Below are positions 1 through 7,364 of a DNA stretch of 33,660 nt, in pieces. Both the position numbers and the translations under genes were made by a program. The stretch is from the NCBI GenBank assembly GCA_900469475.1, contig UBXG01000033.1, positions 1 through 33,660 on the forward strand, in the 5' to 3' direction. Each line of letters starts with the position of its first letter. The first letter of the stretch is position 1. The notes beneath the pieces were generated by a model. It saw only the letters and a list, made by a program, of their open reading frames with translations. It searched no databases and was not told where the DNA came from. Source of the DNA: Hyphomicrobiales bacterium. Lineage in GTDB: Bacteria; Pseudomonadota; Alphaproteobacteria; Rhizobiales; Rhizobiaceae.

Positions 1-35
1 GGGCTGGTATCCTGCGCTTCGAGCGTAGCTTCTAA
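1..35 (+). CDS. C-terminal tail of an upstream gene (partial)
   Basis: One forward frame is open from the window edge and stops at TAA 33-35, giving the last residues AGILRFERSF. Three hairpins follow directly, which fits the end of a transcribed gene. The product cannot be identified from ten residues. It would converge on the TetR gene at 251-907. Confidence 0.35.
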   Translation, partial: AGILRFERSF

Positions 36-42
36 TATTGAA

Positions 43-65
43 TTACCCGGCTCAATGCCGGGTAA
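43..65 (+). terminator. Hairpin 1 after the upstream gene
   Basis: A perfect 9-bp stem pairs TTACCCGGC (43-51) with GCCGGGTAA (57-65) around a 5-nt loop. No U-tract follows, so it could be an mRNA 3'-end stabiliser rather than a terminator by itself. It is the first of three consecutive hairpins. Confidence 0.4.
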
Positions 66-70
66 GAGAA

Positions 71-100
71 GCCTGACGTTCCAATCCGTCAGGCTTCTTT
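71..100 (+). terminator. Intrinsic terminator, probably bidirectional
   Basis: An 8-bp perfect stem pairs GCCTGACG (71-78) with CGTCAGGC (87-94) around an 8-nt loop, followed by TTCTTT. The complementary strand leaves the stem into TTCTCTTA, so it could also stop transcription from the tetR gene on the minus strand. Confidence 0.65.
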
Positions 101-128
101 CATCGATCGGTTGACCTCCGATCAAAGC

Positions 129-161
129 AAAGGATCTGGCTTTCCCTCCGGATCCTTTTTT
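129..161 (+). terminator. Intrinsic terminator with T-tract
   Basis: An 11-bp stem (129-139 with 148-158, one G-U pair) has an 8-nt loop and runs into a T-rich stretch. It is a strong rho-independent terminator for forward transcription. It lies between the end of the upstream gene and the 3' end of the TetR gene. Confidence 0.7.
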
Positions 162-250
162 ATTTCCAGCTTTGGGAAATCGGTTCAGCTCCCGGCAGAA
201 GCTTCAAACTGCCGTCGTTGGTTCTCTTCAATTCCGAAGAGACCACCGTT

Positions 251-907
251 CTAGGCTTTTTCCGGTATCATCGCGGCAATCGCCAGTTCCTGCGTCTGTG
301 CAAGCGGGAACCAGGTTTTAAGCACCATCTTTATGAACATCTGTCCACACGGGACCAGTTCGAAGCTGCCTCGGTCGAGGGTCCATTCGGTGATCAGGCC
401 GCCGATGACCGCTGTCAATGCGGAAGAGGCAGTATCCGGCGTCCAGGGAGGCGGAAGTTTTGTCTTTTCATCCATAAGGGTGAATATGCGTTCGAAATTT
501 TCGTGCATGTCGTGCCGAAACGAACTCGCACGGCTCGTGGTGCCGTCGCAAAACGCCATGTCGAGATGCATCATAACTTTCAGCATGCTACGCTTGCGCG
601 GGTCGCTGTGGATATCGTCAAATATCGCGGCTATGGTATCGGCGATGAGATCGAGCGGGTTGGGCGGCAGTTCCTTCGACATCCGCTCCGCCAGATCCTT
701 GAACGGCTGCTGGGCCTCGTCGCGGATCGCAAACATCAGCCCTTGCTTGTTCTTGAAATGCCAATGTACTGCCCCCCGCGTGACACCGGCGGCTACGGCT
801 ATCTCTTCCAGGCTGACATTCTCGTAGCCCTTGTCGAGAAACAGAGCTTTTGCGGATTGCAAAATCTCGTTCCTCGTTTCTGCCGCCTCCTCCTTAGTTC
901 GCCTCAT
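251..907 (-). CDS. TetR/AcrR-family transcriptional regulator
   Basis: A 218-aa repressor-type protein. Residues about 10-56 form the TetR helix-turn-helix, with GVTRGAVHWHFKNKQGL as the recognition helix and following turn typical of AcrR/TtgR-like regulators. The C-terminal part is helical and matches the usual ligand-binding domain in length. AcrR-type proteins commonly repress an RND efflux pump encoded divergently, but here the upstream side (908-1655) holds no pump or other clear gene, so the target is unknown and may be the upstream gene ending at 35 or a distant locus. The start is the ATG at 905-907. The family call is secure; the ligand and targets are not. Confidence 0.9.
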   Translation of the reverse strand: MRRTKEEAAETRNEILQSAKALFLDKGYENVSLEEIAVAAGVTRGAVHWHFKNKQGLMFAIRDEAQQPFKDLAERMSKELPPNPLDLIADTIAAIFDDIHSDPRKRSMLKVMMHLDMAFCDGTTSRASSFRHDMHENFERIFTLMDEKTKLPPPWTPDTASSALTAVIGGLITEWTLDRGSFELVPCGQMFIKMVLKTWFPLAQTQELAIAAMIPEKA

Positions 908-1655
908 TCACCTCTCCACAGAAACCGATGTTCAAGCTGCGCCCCTCTTATTGATATTCTTCTTCCATCATACCGTTCAGTGCTGGAGCCCATATACCAG
1001 CGATGCTCAACGGAGTGGAGGTATTTATCTATCCTCAAAAATTGAGCAAGCAAATCGTAACAGAATATATCCTGTCAAGCGCTATAAGCCACGCGCAAGT
1101 TTCCGTGAGCAATTTCCCCATGTTGTGAAGTGAAAATCGGAAAGTGCAAATGCTGATAAAGCCATGATGGCGAAATATATTGGCCGGGCGATCCCCGGTC
1201 CGCTTGTTCCGGAAGCGATGCAGCGTTCAAGTTGAAACCTATGATGCATTTAGCCTGCGGCGTTCGCAGATCCGTCAGCTCATATCGATCATCGAAGTCT
1301 TGATCCCGCCGTCATGCGGCGGGTCTGACCGCCATGGCTTTGGTCGAACTGGCGGAACCGGTCGACAAGCGATCTGCTGCAGCTCTGACCTAGCTTGAGC
1401 TTTCGTCTGTCTTCTTGCAAGCTGACAATAGCTCGAGCGCAAATCGTCTTTCAGCGTGGAAAGAGAATTCGAAAATTCCTGGCATAAGAGCGACGGATTT
1501 GCATAAGCGCCGCGTTCAATTCTCGTGAACCCGCGTTTGATGTCGAAGGATGATACGCTGACCGAGATGCTGCGATCCAAGTGGCACTGTTTGCCGACTA
1601 TAAGGCCGAGGTGCCATGCAACTATCGCAGTGAACTGGAGCGGTGGCGATTGTCG
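908..1655. other. Long intergenic region without a convincing gene
   Basis: About 750 bp separate the tetR start from the most likely start of the ECF sigma gene. The short open frames here have no recognisable domain or good ribosome-binding site. The only clear structure is a GC-rich hairpin at 1305-1323: CCCGCCG paired with CGGCGGG around TCATG. The region must contain the tetR promoter and the promoter of the sigma-factor operon, but I could not assign a -35/-10 pair with confidence. The sigma-factor frame is open back to a GTG at 1581, so a longer protein is formally possible. Confidence 0.5.
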
Positions 1656-2228
1656 ATGAAGTGGGATCGCGCGCCCAAGAGTGGCGACCAGGATGAGGAT
1701 CTACTTGGCCGAATCGCTGCAGGCGATGTTTCGGCGATGCGCATGATGGTCGCGCGGCAATTGCCGCGCATCGTCGCCGTCGCGACCCGCATGCTTGGCG
1801 ATGCGGCCGAGGCCGAAGATGTGGCGCAGGAGACATTTTTGCGCATCTGGCGAAATGCCGGCGGCTGGCGCCAGCGCAACGCGCGCTTCAGCACCTGGGT
1901 GCATCGTGTGGCGATCAACCTTTGCTATGATCGCCTGCGCCGCCGCAAGGACGTTCTTGCCGAACATCCGCCTGACATCGAATATGAAGGGCCGGCGCCG
2001 GATGCGGACTTGATGAGCGAGGATGATCCGTCGAGACGCGTCGAACGGGCCTTGCAGATGATTGCGCCCCGGCAGCGCGAGGCGATCATTCTGGTTTATT
2101 ATCAGGCGCTGTCGAATGTCGAGGCGGCTGAGGTCATGGATGTCAGTGTCGATGCACTGGAAAGCCTGCTTGCGCGTGGAAGGCGCTCCTTGCAGGGGCT
2201 TTTGTTGAAGGATGAGGGCGATGGTTGA
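1656..2228 (+). CDS. ECF-type RNA polymerase sigma factor
   Basis: A 190-aa sigma-70 family protein of the extracytoplasmic-function group, containing only regions 2 and 4. Region 2 carries the core-binding and -10 recognition segment with EAEDVAQETFLRIW and a following W-rich stretch. Region 4 starts near APRQREAIILVYYQ and has the helix-turn-helix SNVEAAEVMDVSVDALESLL for -35 recognition. I chose ATG 1656 because the protein upstream of it is not family-like; an in-frame GTG at 1581 would add 25 residues. The 3' end overlaps the next gene by 8 nt, so the two are coupled. ECF factors usually activate their own operon and are held inactive by a co-encoded anti-sigma factor, which fits the neighbours here. 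Confidence 0.9.
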   Translation: MKWDRAPKSGDQDEDLLGRIAAGDVSAMRMMVARQLPRIVAVATRMLGDAAEAEDVAQETFLRIWRNAGGWRQRNARFSTWVHRVAINLCYDRLRRRKDVLAEHPPDIEYEGPAPDADLMSEDDPSRRVERALQMIAPRQREAIILVYYQALSNVEAAEVMDVSVDALESLLARGRRSLQGLLLKDEGDG

Positions 2229-2673
2229 AAATATCGCGGGTCCGATGAATGCCGAGCGGTTTGAAGCACTGACTGCGGCCTATGGCAGTGATATCGGCCG
2301 ATGGCCGCAGGCCGAGCGCGCAGCCGCGCGGGATTTTGCCAAGGGTACCGCCGCCGTGCAAACACTTGCGCGCGCCGCCGATCTGGATGCGCTGCTCGAC
2401 ACCTACGTCGTAAGACCCCGTCACACCGGCCTGGAAGAGCGAATCCTCGCAAAGCTCGTGCGGCGCCTGACGATACGAAACTGGTTCCGCTTCGGTTCGG
2501 CCGGGATCGGCCTTGTGGGGGTCGGCATCGCCGGCGCGCTTGCCGGCAGCATTGCAATCGCCGTCTTGGTTCCGAGCCTGACATCCGATACCTCGATCGT
2601 CTCAGATGGAACTGCGACCATGTTCGGCGATATCGGACCGGACGCGGGTACAGCACAGCAGGACAGCCAATGA
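2221..2673 (+). CDS. Putative membrane anti-sigma factor
   Basis: A 150-aa protein starting at ATG 2221, inside the end of the sigma gene. Residues 1-90 are a charged, helical, probably cytoplasmic domain containing RFEALTAAYGSDIGRWPQAE. A similar segment, as I recall it, occurs in small proteins encoded beside alphaproteobacterial ECF factors. Residues about 92-117 form one strongly hydrophobic, Gly/Ala-rich membrane segment, and about 33 residues follow outside. No zinc-finger HxxxCxxC motif is present, so it is not a ZAS-type anti-sigma factor. Size, topology and overlaps on both sides suggest a CnrY-like role: binding the sigma factor at the membrane and releasing it when the periplasmic partner senses a signal. 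The role is inferred from context. Confidence 0.7.
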   Translation: MVENIAGPMNAERFEALTAAYGSDIGRWPQAERAAARDFAKGTAAVQTLARAADLDALLDTYVVRPRHTGLEERILAKLVRRLTIRNWFRFGSAGIGLVGVGIAGALAGSIAIAVLVPSLTSDTSIVSDGTATMFGDIGPDAGTAQQDSQ

Positions 2674-3122
2674 CGGAACGCAGCTTTCGAATAGTGGTCA
2701 TTTTTCTTTTGGTGCTGAATACGTTCCTGGTCGGAGCATTGGCCGGTGGTGGGCTGACCTGGATACGTAAGACGCAGGCGCGGGCCGGAATGATGCCGCT
2801 AGCCGGCGAGCAATTGCCTTCGGCGCAGAGGAAGGCTCTGCGTGCGGCGCTCAACGAAGCCCGCAAGGACGAACGTCAGATCATTCTCGAGGCACAGCAG
2901 GCCAAGGTCGACGCCGCCTCCATTCTTGGGCAGCCGACGTTGGATAAAGAGGCGCTCTCGGCCGCGCTGGCGAGGGCGCGCGATGCCGATATCACCTTGA
3001 GGGCGAAGCTGGAGCAGCGTGCGGTCGATTTTGCGGCAGGGCTTTCCTACGACGAGCGTCGGGCGCTGGCGGAAAGCCTGGTCCGCCGCAGCATGCCCAA
3101 GGCTGCCGCTGCCACAAAATGA
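2670..3122 (+). CDS. Periplasmic sensor of the CnrX/CpxP/Spy-like (metal-resistance) family
   Basis: A 150-aa protein starting with an ATGA overlap on the previous gene. Residues 7-29 form an N-terminal membrane anchor or uncleaved signal. The remainder is a long helical hairpin with two LTxxQ-like positions, LPSAQ at 49-53 and LSYDER at 125-130, typical of the CpxP/Spy/ZraP/CnrX fold. In the Cupriavidus CnrYXH system the equivalent protein holds the anti-sigma factor until it binds Ni or Co. This protein contains no histidine and no cysteine, so the usual CnrX metal ligands are missing. It more likely senses another envelope signal, or acts as a chaperone. The gene order sigma, anti-sigma, sensor is compact and in one transcription unit. 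Confidence 0.75.
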   Translation: MTERSFRIVVIFLLVLNTFLVGALAGGGLTWIRKTQARAGMMPLAGEQLPSAQRKALRAALNEARKDERQIILEAQQAKVDAASILGQPTLDKEALSAALARARDADITLRAKLEQRAVDFAAGLSYDERRALAESLVRRSMPKAAAATK

Positions 3123-3197
3123 TCATACTTTCCGAGCGACGGATCGAAACCAAGCCTGCGTTAAAGGAGCATGTTTGATGCAGGAGTTGGCAAGTCC

Positions 3198-4730
3198 ATG
3201 GCCCAGCAGTCCAATGATGTTTATGCAGCGCTCGCTCTTTCCCGCTTTGGGCTAGGGGCTGACCACAACGGCACCACGTCGATCGCATCGGATCCGCGCG
3301 GCGCGTTGTTGGAAGAAATCACCGAGCGCTTCGTCCCGATTCCAGTCGGGCCGCAGCTGCAATCCGCAGCCGATCTTCTCGTTTCTCTCTACGCATTCCA
3401 GGAACAGCGCAAGGAGGCCAGACAGCAGGCGGCAGTCGCGGTCGCCGCCGCACCGCAAGACAAACTGATGCAGGGGCCGGAGCAGCCGCAGAAACCTTCG
3501 GCACAGCCGTCCGGCACGACGCCAAACAGTCAAGCCATGGCGGCGCAGCCGAACAACCAAACTATGGCGGCTGCCATCGGCAAGGCAGTCGAGAAGCTGG
3601 AAAAACCCGCAATGCCTTACCTTCCACTGCAGGTCCTGTTGGCGGAAGTGGATGCCCGCTTCAACGGCACTATCCGGCAGCCATTAATCGGTTTTGGCGA
3701 GCGGCTTGCCATGTTCTGGGCAAACCATTTCGCGGTCGCCGTCTCGAAGAGCGAGGAAGTTCATATCGTTGCCGGCGCCTTCGAACGGGAAGCGATTCGG
3801 CCGCACGTCTTCGGTCGTTTCGCTGATATGCTATTCGCCGTCGAGACCCACCCGGCCATGCTTGCCTATCTCGACAACCAGCAATCGATCGGGCCGAACT
3901 CGAAAGCCAATGCCAATAAAAAGCGCGGCTTGAACGAGAATCTCGCCCGCGAGACGCTGGAACTCCACACACTCGGTGTCAATGGCGGCTACACGCAGAC
4001 GGACGTGACGACGCTTGCCAGGATCATCACCGGCTGGACGGTGGCACGCGCCGAGGGCAAACTCGGGACGCCGGGCACCTTCGTCTTCAATGCCGGCGCG
4101 CACGAGCCTGGCGACCAGACGCTGCTCGGTCTCACCTATGCCGACAACGGCGTGGGGCAGGGGCGGGAGGCGCTGCGCGATCTTGCCCGCCATCCGGCAA
4201 CGGCACAGCATATCGCCACCAAGCTCGTCCGGCATTTCGTCGCCGATACACCGCCGCCAGGACTTATCCAGACCGTCGCGGCGACCTTCAGCAAGACGGA
4301 TGGTGATCTTTCGGCCGTCTACCGGGCGCTCGTCGGCTCCGAGGATGCATGGAACCCGACCCTCTTGAAGGTTCGCTCTCCGCTCGAATTCATGACCGCA
4401 CTTTTGCGGGCCAGCGGCGAGATGCCGAAGCCGAATGTCATCCTCGGTGCCTTGACTGCCATGGGCCAGCCCTTCTGGGCGCCGGCCGGTCCTAACGGCT
4501 TTGCCGACACCGCCGATGTCTGGGCCTCGAGCGAAGGCCTCAGCATGCGCATGGATGTCGCCAACATGATCGCGAGTGCGGTGCCACCTCAGGTCGATCC
4601 CCGCAGTTTCGTGTCCGACAGCCTGGGGCCGCTTCTTTCGAACGAAACGCTGCAGGCGGTATCGCGTGCGGAAACCCGCAAGCAGGGCCTGACGATCGCT
4701 TATCTTTCTCCCGAATTTCAAAGGCGCTGA
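3198..4730 (+). CDS. DUF1800 domain protein
   Basis: A protein of about 510 aa of the DUF1800 family, whose biochemical function is not established to my knowledge. Family landmarks are visible: SRFGLGA near the N-terminus, FWANHFAV, ETHPAMLAYLDNQQS, NENLARETLELHTLGVNGGY, LARIITGWTV, and HPATAQHIATKLVRHFV. Residues about 68-136 are an Ala/Gln/Pro-rich linker inserted between the first helices and the conserved core. No Sec or Tat signal is seen with either possible start: ATG 3198, preceded by AGGAG at 3182-3186, or ATG 3171, which lies only one base after its GGAG. The gene follows the sensor gene after 75 bp and precedes the DUF1501 gene by 2 bp, so it is probably in the same operon. DUF1800 and DUF1501 genes are commonly paired in bacteria. 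Confidence 0.9.
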   Translation: MAQQSNDVYAALALSRFGLGADHNGTTSIASDPRGALLEEITERFVPIPVGPQLQSAADLLVSLYAFQEQRKEARQQAAVAVAAAPQDKLMQGPEQPQKPSAQPSGTTPNSQAMAAQPNNQTMAAAIGKAVEKLEKPAMPYLPLQVLLAEVDARFNGTIRQPLIGFGERLAMFWANHFAVAVSKSEEVHIVAGAFEREAIRPHVFGRFADMLFAVETHPAMLAYLDNQQSIGPNSKANANKKRGLNENLARETLELHTLGVNGGYTQTDVTTLARIITGWTVARAEGKLGTPGTFVFNAGAHEPGDQTLLGLTYADNGVGQGREALRDLARHPATAQHIATKLVRHFVADTPPPGLIQTVAATFSKTDGDLSAVYRALVGSEDAWNPTLLKVRSPLEFMTALLRASGEMPKPNVILGALTAMGQPFWAPAGPNGFADTADVWASSEGLSMRMDVANMIASAVPPQVDPRSFVSDSLGPLLSNETLQAVSRAETRKQGLTIAYLSPEFQRR

Positions 4731-4732
4731 CC

Positions 4733-5953
4733 ATGACCTGCGAACTCATGACCCCCACCCGTCGTGCCGTACTTGGCGCTTCCGGCGCCTTGTTTGCCTG
4801 GGCGTTCATCCCGCGCTTCGCCCATGCCGCCGGCGGACGCGATCCGCGTTTTATCACTATTATCCTGCGTGGGGCGCTTGATGGTCTGACCGCCGTCCCG
4901 CCCGTTGGCGACCCCGATTACCAGGCTTTGCGGCAGGCGATCGCCATGACGACGAGCGGCCCCGAGGCGGCGTTACCGCTCGACAGCTTCTTTGCGCTGC
5001 ATCCGTCGATGCCAAATTTCAACAGGCTCTATCGCGCTGGGCAGGCGGCCGTCGTGCATGCCAGTGCGACGCCCTATCGCGATCGGTCCCATTTCGACGG
5101 TCAGGACGTACTGGAGTCCGGTTACGAAATGCCCGGCCGCGTCGAATCCGGATGGCTGAACCGGATGCTGGAGGGCCTTCCGAAGGGCGACAAGGTTTCA
5201 CCGGGAGCTTCGGAGATCCGAGGCCTCTCGGTCGGTGCCAATGCACCGCTTGTCATTCGCGGCAAGGCGCCGGTACTCGGCTGGTCGCCATCGACCCTCC
5301 AGCCGGTGAGTGACGATCTGCCGCCGCGGCTGATGGATCTCTACAACCACACCGACCCGCTCTTTGCGAAAATCCTCACCGAGGGCATTTCGACCGGCAA
5401 GATCGCTGCCGGCCTCGATGTCAAGGCGAAGGGAGGGCCCGGCGATCCCACAGGCATGGAACAGATGGCGAGAGGGGCCGCGCGTCTTTTGGCCCAGGAC
5501 GATGGTCCTCGCGTTGCGGCACTGGCCTTCGAAGGATGGGATACCCATGCCGGAGAGGTCGATCGGCTGAACAAACTGCTCGTCGGGCTCGACAATTCCT
5601 TTGCCGCCTTCCAGCAGGAGCTTGGTCCGGCTTGGAAAGATACCGCTATTCTTGTTGCAACCGAATTCGGTCGCACGGCGCAGGTCAACGGTACACAGGG
5701 CACCGACCACGGCACTGGAACGGCCGCCTTCCTCGCCGGCGGCGCGATCAAGGGTGGCCGGGTCATCGCCGATTGGCCCGGTCTCAAGCAGGCGCAATTG
5801 CGTGATGGCCGCGATCTTGCCGCCACGACGGATCTGCGCGCTGTGGTCAAGGGTATCGCGGTCGATCTACTTGGCGCGTCACCGGCGCTATTGACGCGCG
5901 ATGTCTTCCCGGGCTCCGATCACGTCCTGCCGATGAAAGGGCTCATCGCCTGA
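4733..5953 (+). CDS. DUF1501 domain protein with Tat signal peptide
   Basis: A 406-aa protein of the DUF1501 family, related to the alkaline phosphatase/sulfatase fold. The N-terminus carries a twin-arginine signal, TRRAVLG with Arg10-Arg11, then a hydrophobic segment and a likely cleavage after AHA at residue 32. The protein is therefore predicted to fold in the cytoplasm, possibly with a cofactor, and to be exported to the periplasm. Conserved family stretches are YRDRSHFDGQDVLESG, GWDTHAGEVDRL, ATEFGRTAQVNG and GTDHGTGTAAFLAGG (about 323-337), where Asp and His residues could bind metal by analogy with the superfamily. It starts 2 bp after the DUF1800 stop. No substrate is known, and the ECF-sensor genes upstream suggest expression under envelope stress. 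Confidence 0.9.
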   Translation: MTCELMTPTRRAVLGASGALFAWAFIPRFAHAAGGRDPRFITIILRGALDGLTAVPPVGDPDYQALRQAIAMTTSGPEAALPLDSFFALHPSMPNFNRLYRAGQAAVVHASATPYRDRSHFDGQDVLESGYEMPGRVESGWLNRMLEGLPKGDKVSPGASEIRGLSVGANAPLVIRGKAPVLGWSPSTLQPVSDDLPPRLMDLYNHTDPLFAKILTEGISTGKIAAGLDVKAKGGPGDPTGMEQMARGAARLLAQDDGPRVAALAFEGWDTHAGEVDRLNKLLVGLDNSFAAFQQELGPAWKDTAILVATEFGRTAQVNGTQGTDHGTGTAAFLAGGAIKGGRVIADWPGLKQAQLRDGRDLAATTDLRAVVKGIAVDLLGASPALLTRDVFPGSDHVLPMKGLIA

Positions 5954-6001
5954 CTTGTGTGCCGGCGGCCGGTGTTAAGGGCCGCGGCCTTCCAATAGAA
6001 A

Positions 6002-7198
6002 TTACGTGAGAGCGGCGTTTGGAGGAACGGCGCCACTGCGCCTTTCGTTGGCTGCGGAGAGGATGGCAACCACGCAGGCCAAGGCAAGCGTGATGGCGCC
6101 GAGCACCGGCAAACTGCGATAGCCATATCCGCTCTCGAGCAGTGCGGCGCCGACGCTTGCTGCGATCGCGATCCCGATATTGAACCCCGACGGAATGAGC
6201 GAGGAAGCAAGGCCTGGTGCATCGGCGGTCCACATCAGGATGCGAGCCTGGATAGGGGTGCCGATGGCAAAATTAAGCGCGCCCCAAACGAAGATCGTCA
6301 CACTCATCGGCAAGGGGTAGGGGCTGACCAGATAAAGCACGACGAGTATTGCGGATTGAATGGCGAGCATCGCGATAAGCGAGGGCATCAGCTTCCAATC
6401 CGAAAGTCTGCCACCGATCACAACTCCCAATGTCGCCCCGACGCCATTGAGCAGGAGAACCCAGGGAATGAGCATGGCATCAAGGCCCGTCACTTCACGC
6501 AGCAGCGGCGTTATGTAGGTGAACGGCACCATCTGGCCGATCATCAAAGCGAGCATCATGATGAGGGATGTCCAGACCTGCTGACGGCCGAGAACACGCA
6601 CTTCTCCGCTCAAATGGCCGGATTGCTGAGTTTCTGCCTTCGTCTGTGGGATCAAGACCCATATCGCGACCAATGCGAGGACGCCAACCAAGGTCATCGC
6701 CCAAAACGTCGTCCGCCATCCCCAAAGTCCACCGATGGCCGCGCCCAGAGGAACGCCGACAATATTGGAAACCGTCAGGCCTGCAAGGATCACGGACACG
6801 GCGCGACCGCGGAATGCCTGCGGCACGAGGCCGACCGCGACCACCATGGCAATCCCGAAATAGGCGCCGTGAGCAATTGCGGTCGCGACGCGGAAGAGGA
6901 GCATAGCGGCGAAATCGGGCGCAAGCGCACAGGCGATCTGGCCCAGGCAAAAGGCGATCGTCAGAGCGATCAGAATGGTCCGGCGCGAAACCTGTCGCGT
7001 CGCCATGGTCAGGAGCGGCCCGCCGAGTGCGATTCCCAGTGCGTAACCCGATACCAGATAGCCGGCAAAAGGGATCGAGACATCAAGACCCTGCGCCACG
7101 TCCGGAAGAATGCCCGCGATGACGAACTCGGTCGTGCCGAACGCAAATGCTGCCAGAAACAAAGCGAAGAGGGGTGAGGGCACGATGACGTTCCACAT
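6002..7198 (-). CDS. MFS transporter, AraJ/YdhP-like DHA1 efflux family
   Basis: A 398-aa inner-membrane transporter with about 12 hydrophobic segments. The N-terminus, FGTTEFVIAGILPDVAQGL, and the following GYALGIALGGPLL segment are characteristic of the AraJ/NepI/YdhP branch of drug:H+ antiporters, which export sugars, nucleosides or drugs. The conserved loop with RRTILI lies between segments 2 and 3. It is convergent with the DUF1501 gene, with 48 bp between stops, and divergent from the GntR regulator at 7365, so the 166-bp gap carries both promoters. No strong ribosome-binding site is visible at the ATG. The substrate cannot be predicted. Confidence 0.85.
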   Translation of the reverse strand: MWNVIVPSPLFALFLAAFAFGTTEFVIAGILPDVAQGLDVSIPFAGYLVSGYALGIALGGPLLTMATRQVSRRTILIALTIAFCLGQIACALAPDFAAMLLFRVATAIAHGAYFGIAMVVAVGLVPQAFRGRAVSVILAGLTVSNIVGVPLGAAIGGLWGWRTTFWAMTLVGVLALVAIWVLIPQTKAETQQSGHLSGEVRVLGRQQVWTSLIMMLALMIGQMVPFTYITPLLREVTGLDAMLIPWVLLLNGVGATLGVVIGGRLSDWKLMPSLIAMLAIQSAILVVLYLVSPYPLPMSVTIFVWGALNFAIGTPIQARILMWTADAPGLASSLIPSGFNIGIAIAASVGAALLESGYGYRSLPVLGAITLALACVVAILSAANERRSGAVPPNAALT

Positions 7199-7218
7199 AA
7201 AGGAATAGGGATTTCTTT

Positions 7219-7240
7219 ATATCGCCGGTGAAGGCGGTAT
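7219..7240. promoter_or_regulatory. Inverted repeat in the MFS/gntR intergenic region
   Basis: ATATCGCC (7219-7226) faces GGCGGTAT (7233-7240) across 6 nt, with one mismatch that would be G-U in RNA. It lies about 20 bp before the MFS start on the minus strand, so it could be a repressor site or a leader hairpin for that gene. Confidence 0.35.
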
Positions 7241-7364
7241 CAAGTGCAAGTTGTTGCCGATGGCGTTATCAACATAAAGTCGGCTTTTCGAATTGTGTTG
7301 CGGCCCCGCGAGCAAGCGCCATTTCGTGAGCCGATCCTTGACAAGCGCGGAATGTTTGTGAAGT

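Noticed and set aside
218..1045. A forward frame over the TetR gene
   Set aside because: It is the shadow of the minus-strand TetR gene, whose helix-turn-helix is clear.
1275..1580. Minus-strand frame of 101 codons in the long gap
   Set aside because: It has no recognisable domain and no ribosome-binding site, and it spans the GC-rich hairpin at 1305-1323.
2301..2669. N-terminal extension of the periplasmic sensor frame
   Set aside because: The frame is open upstream, but it lies within the anti-sigma gene. The ATG at 2670 with an ATGA overlap gives the expected membrane anchor at the N-terminus.
5965..5985. Short GC-rich hairpin between the DUF1501 and MFS genes
   Set aside because: Only a 6-bp stem with a 9-nt loop and no T-tract on either strand; too weak to call a terminator, though the convergent position would suit one.
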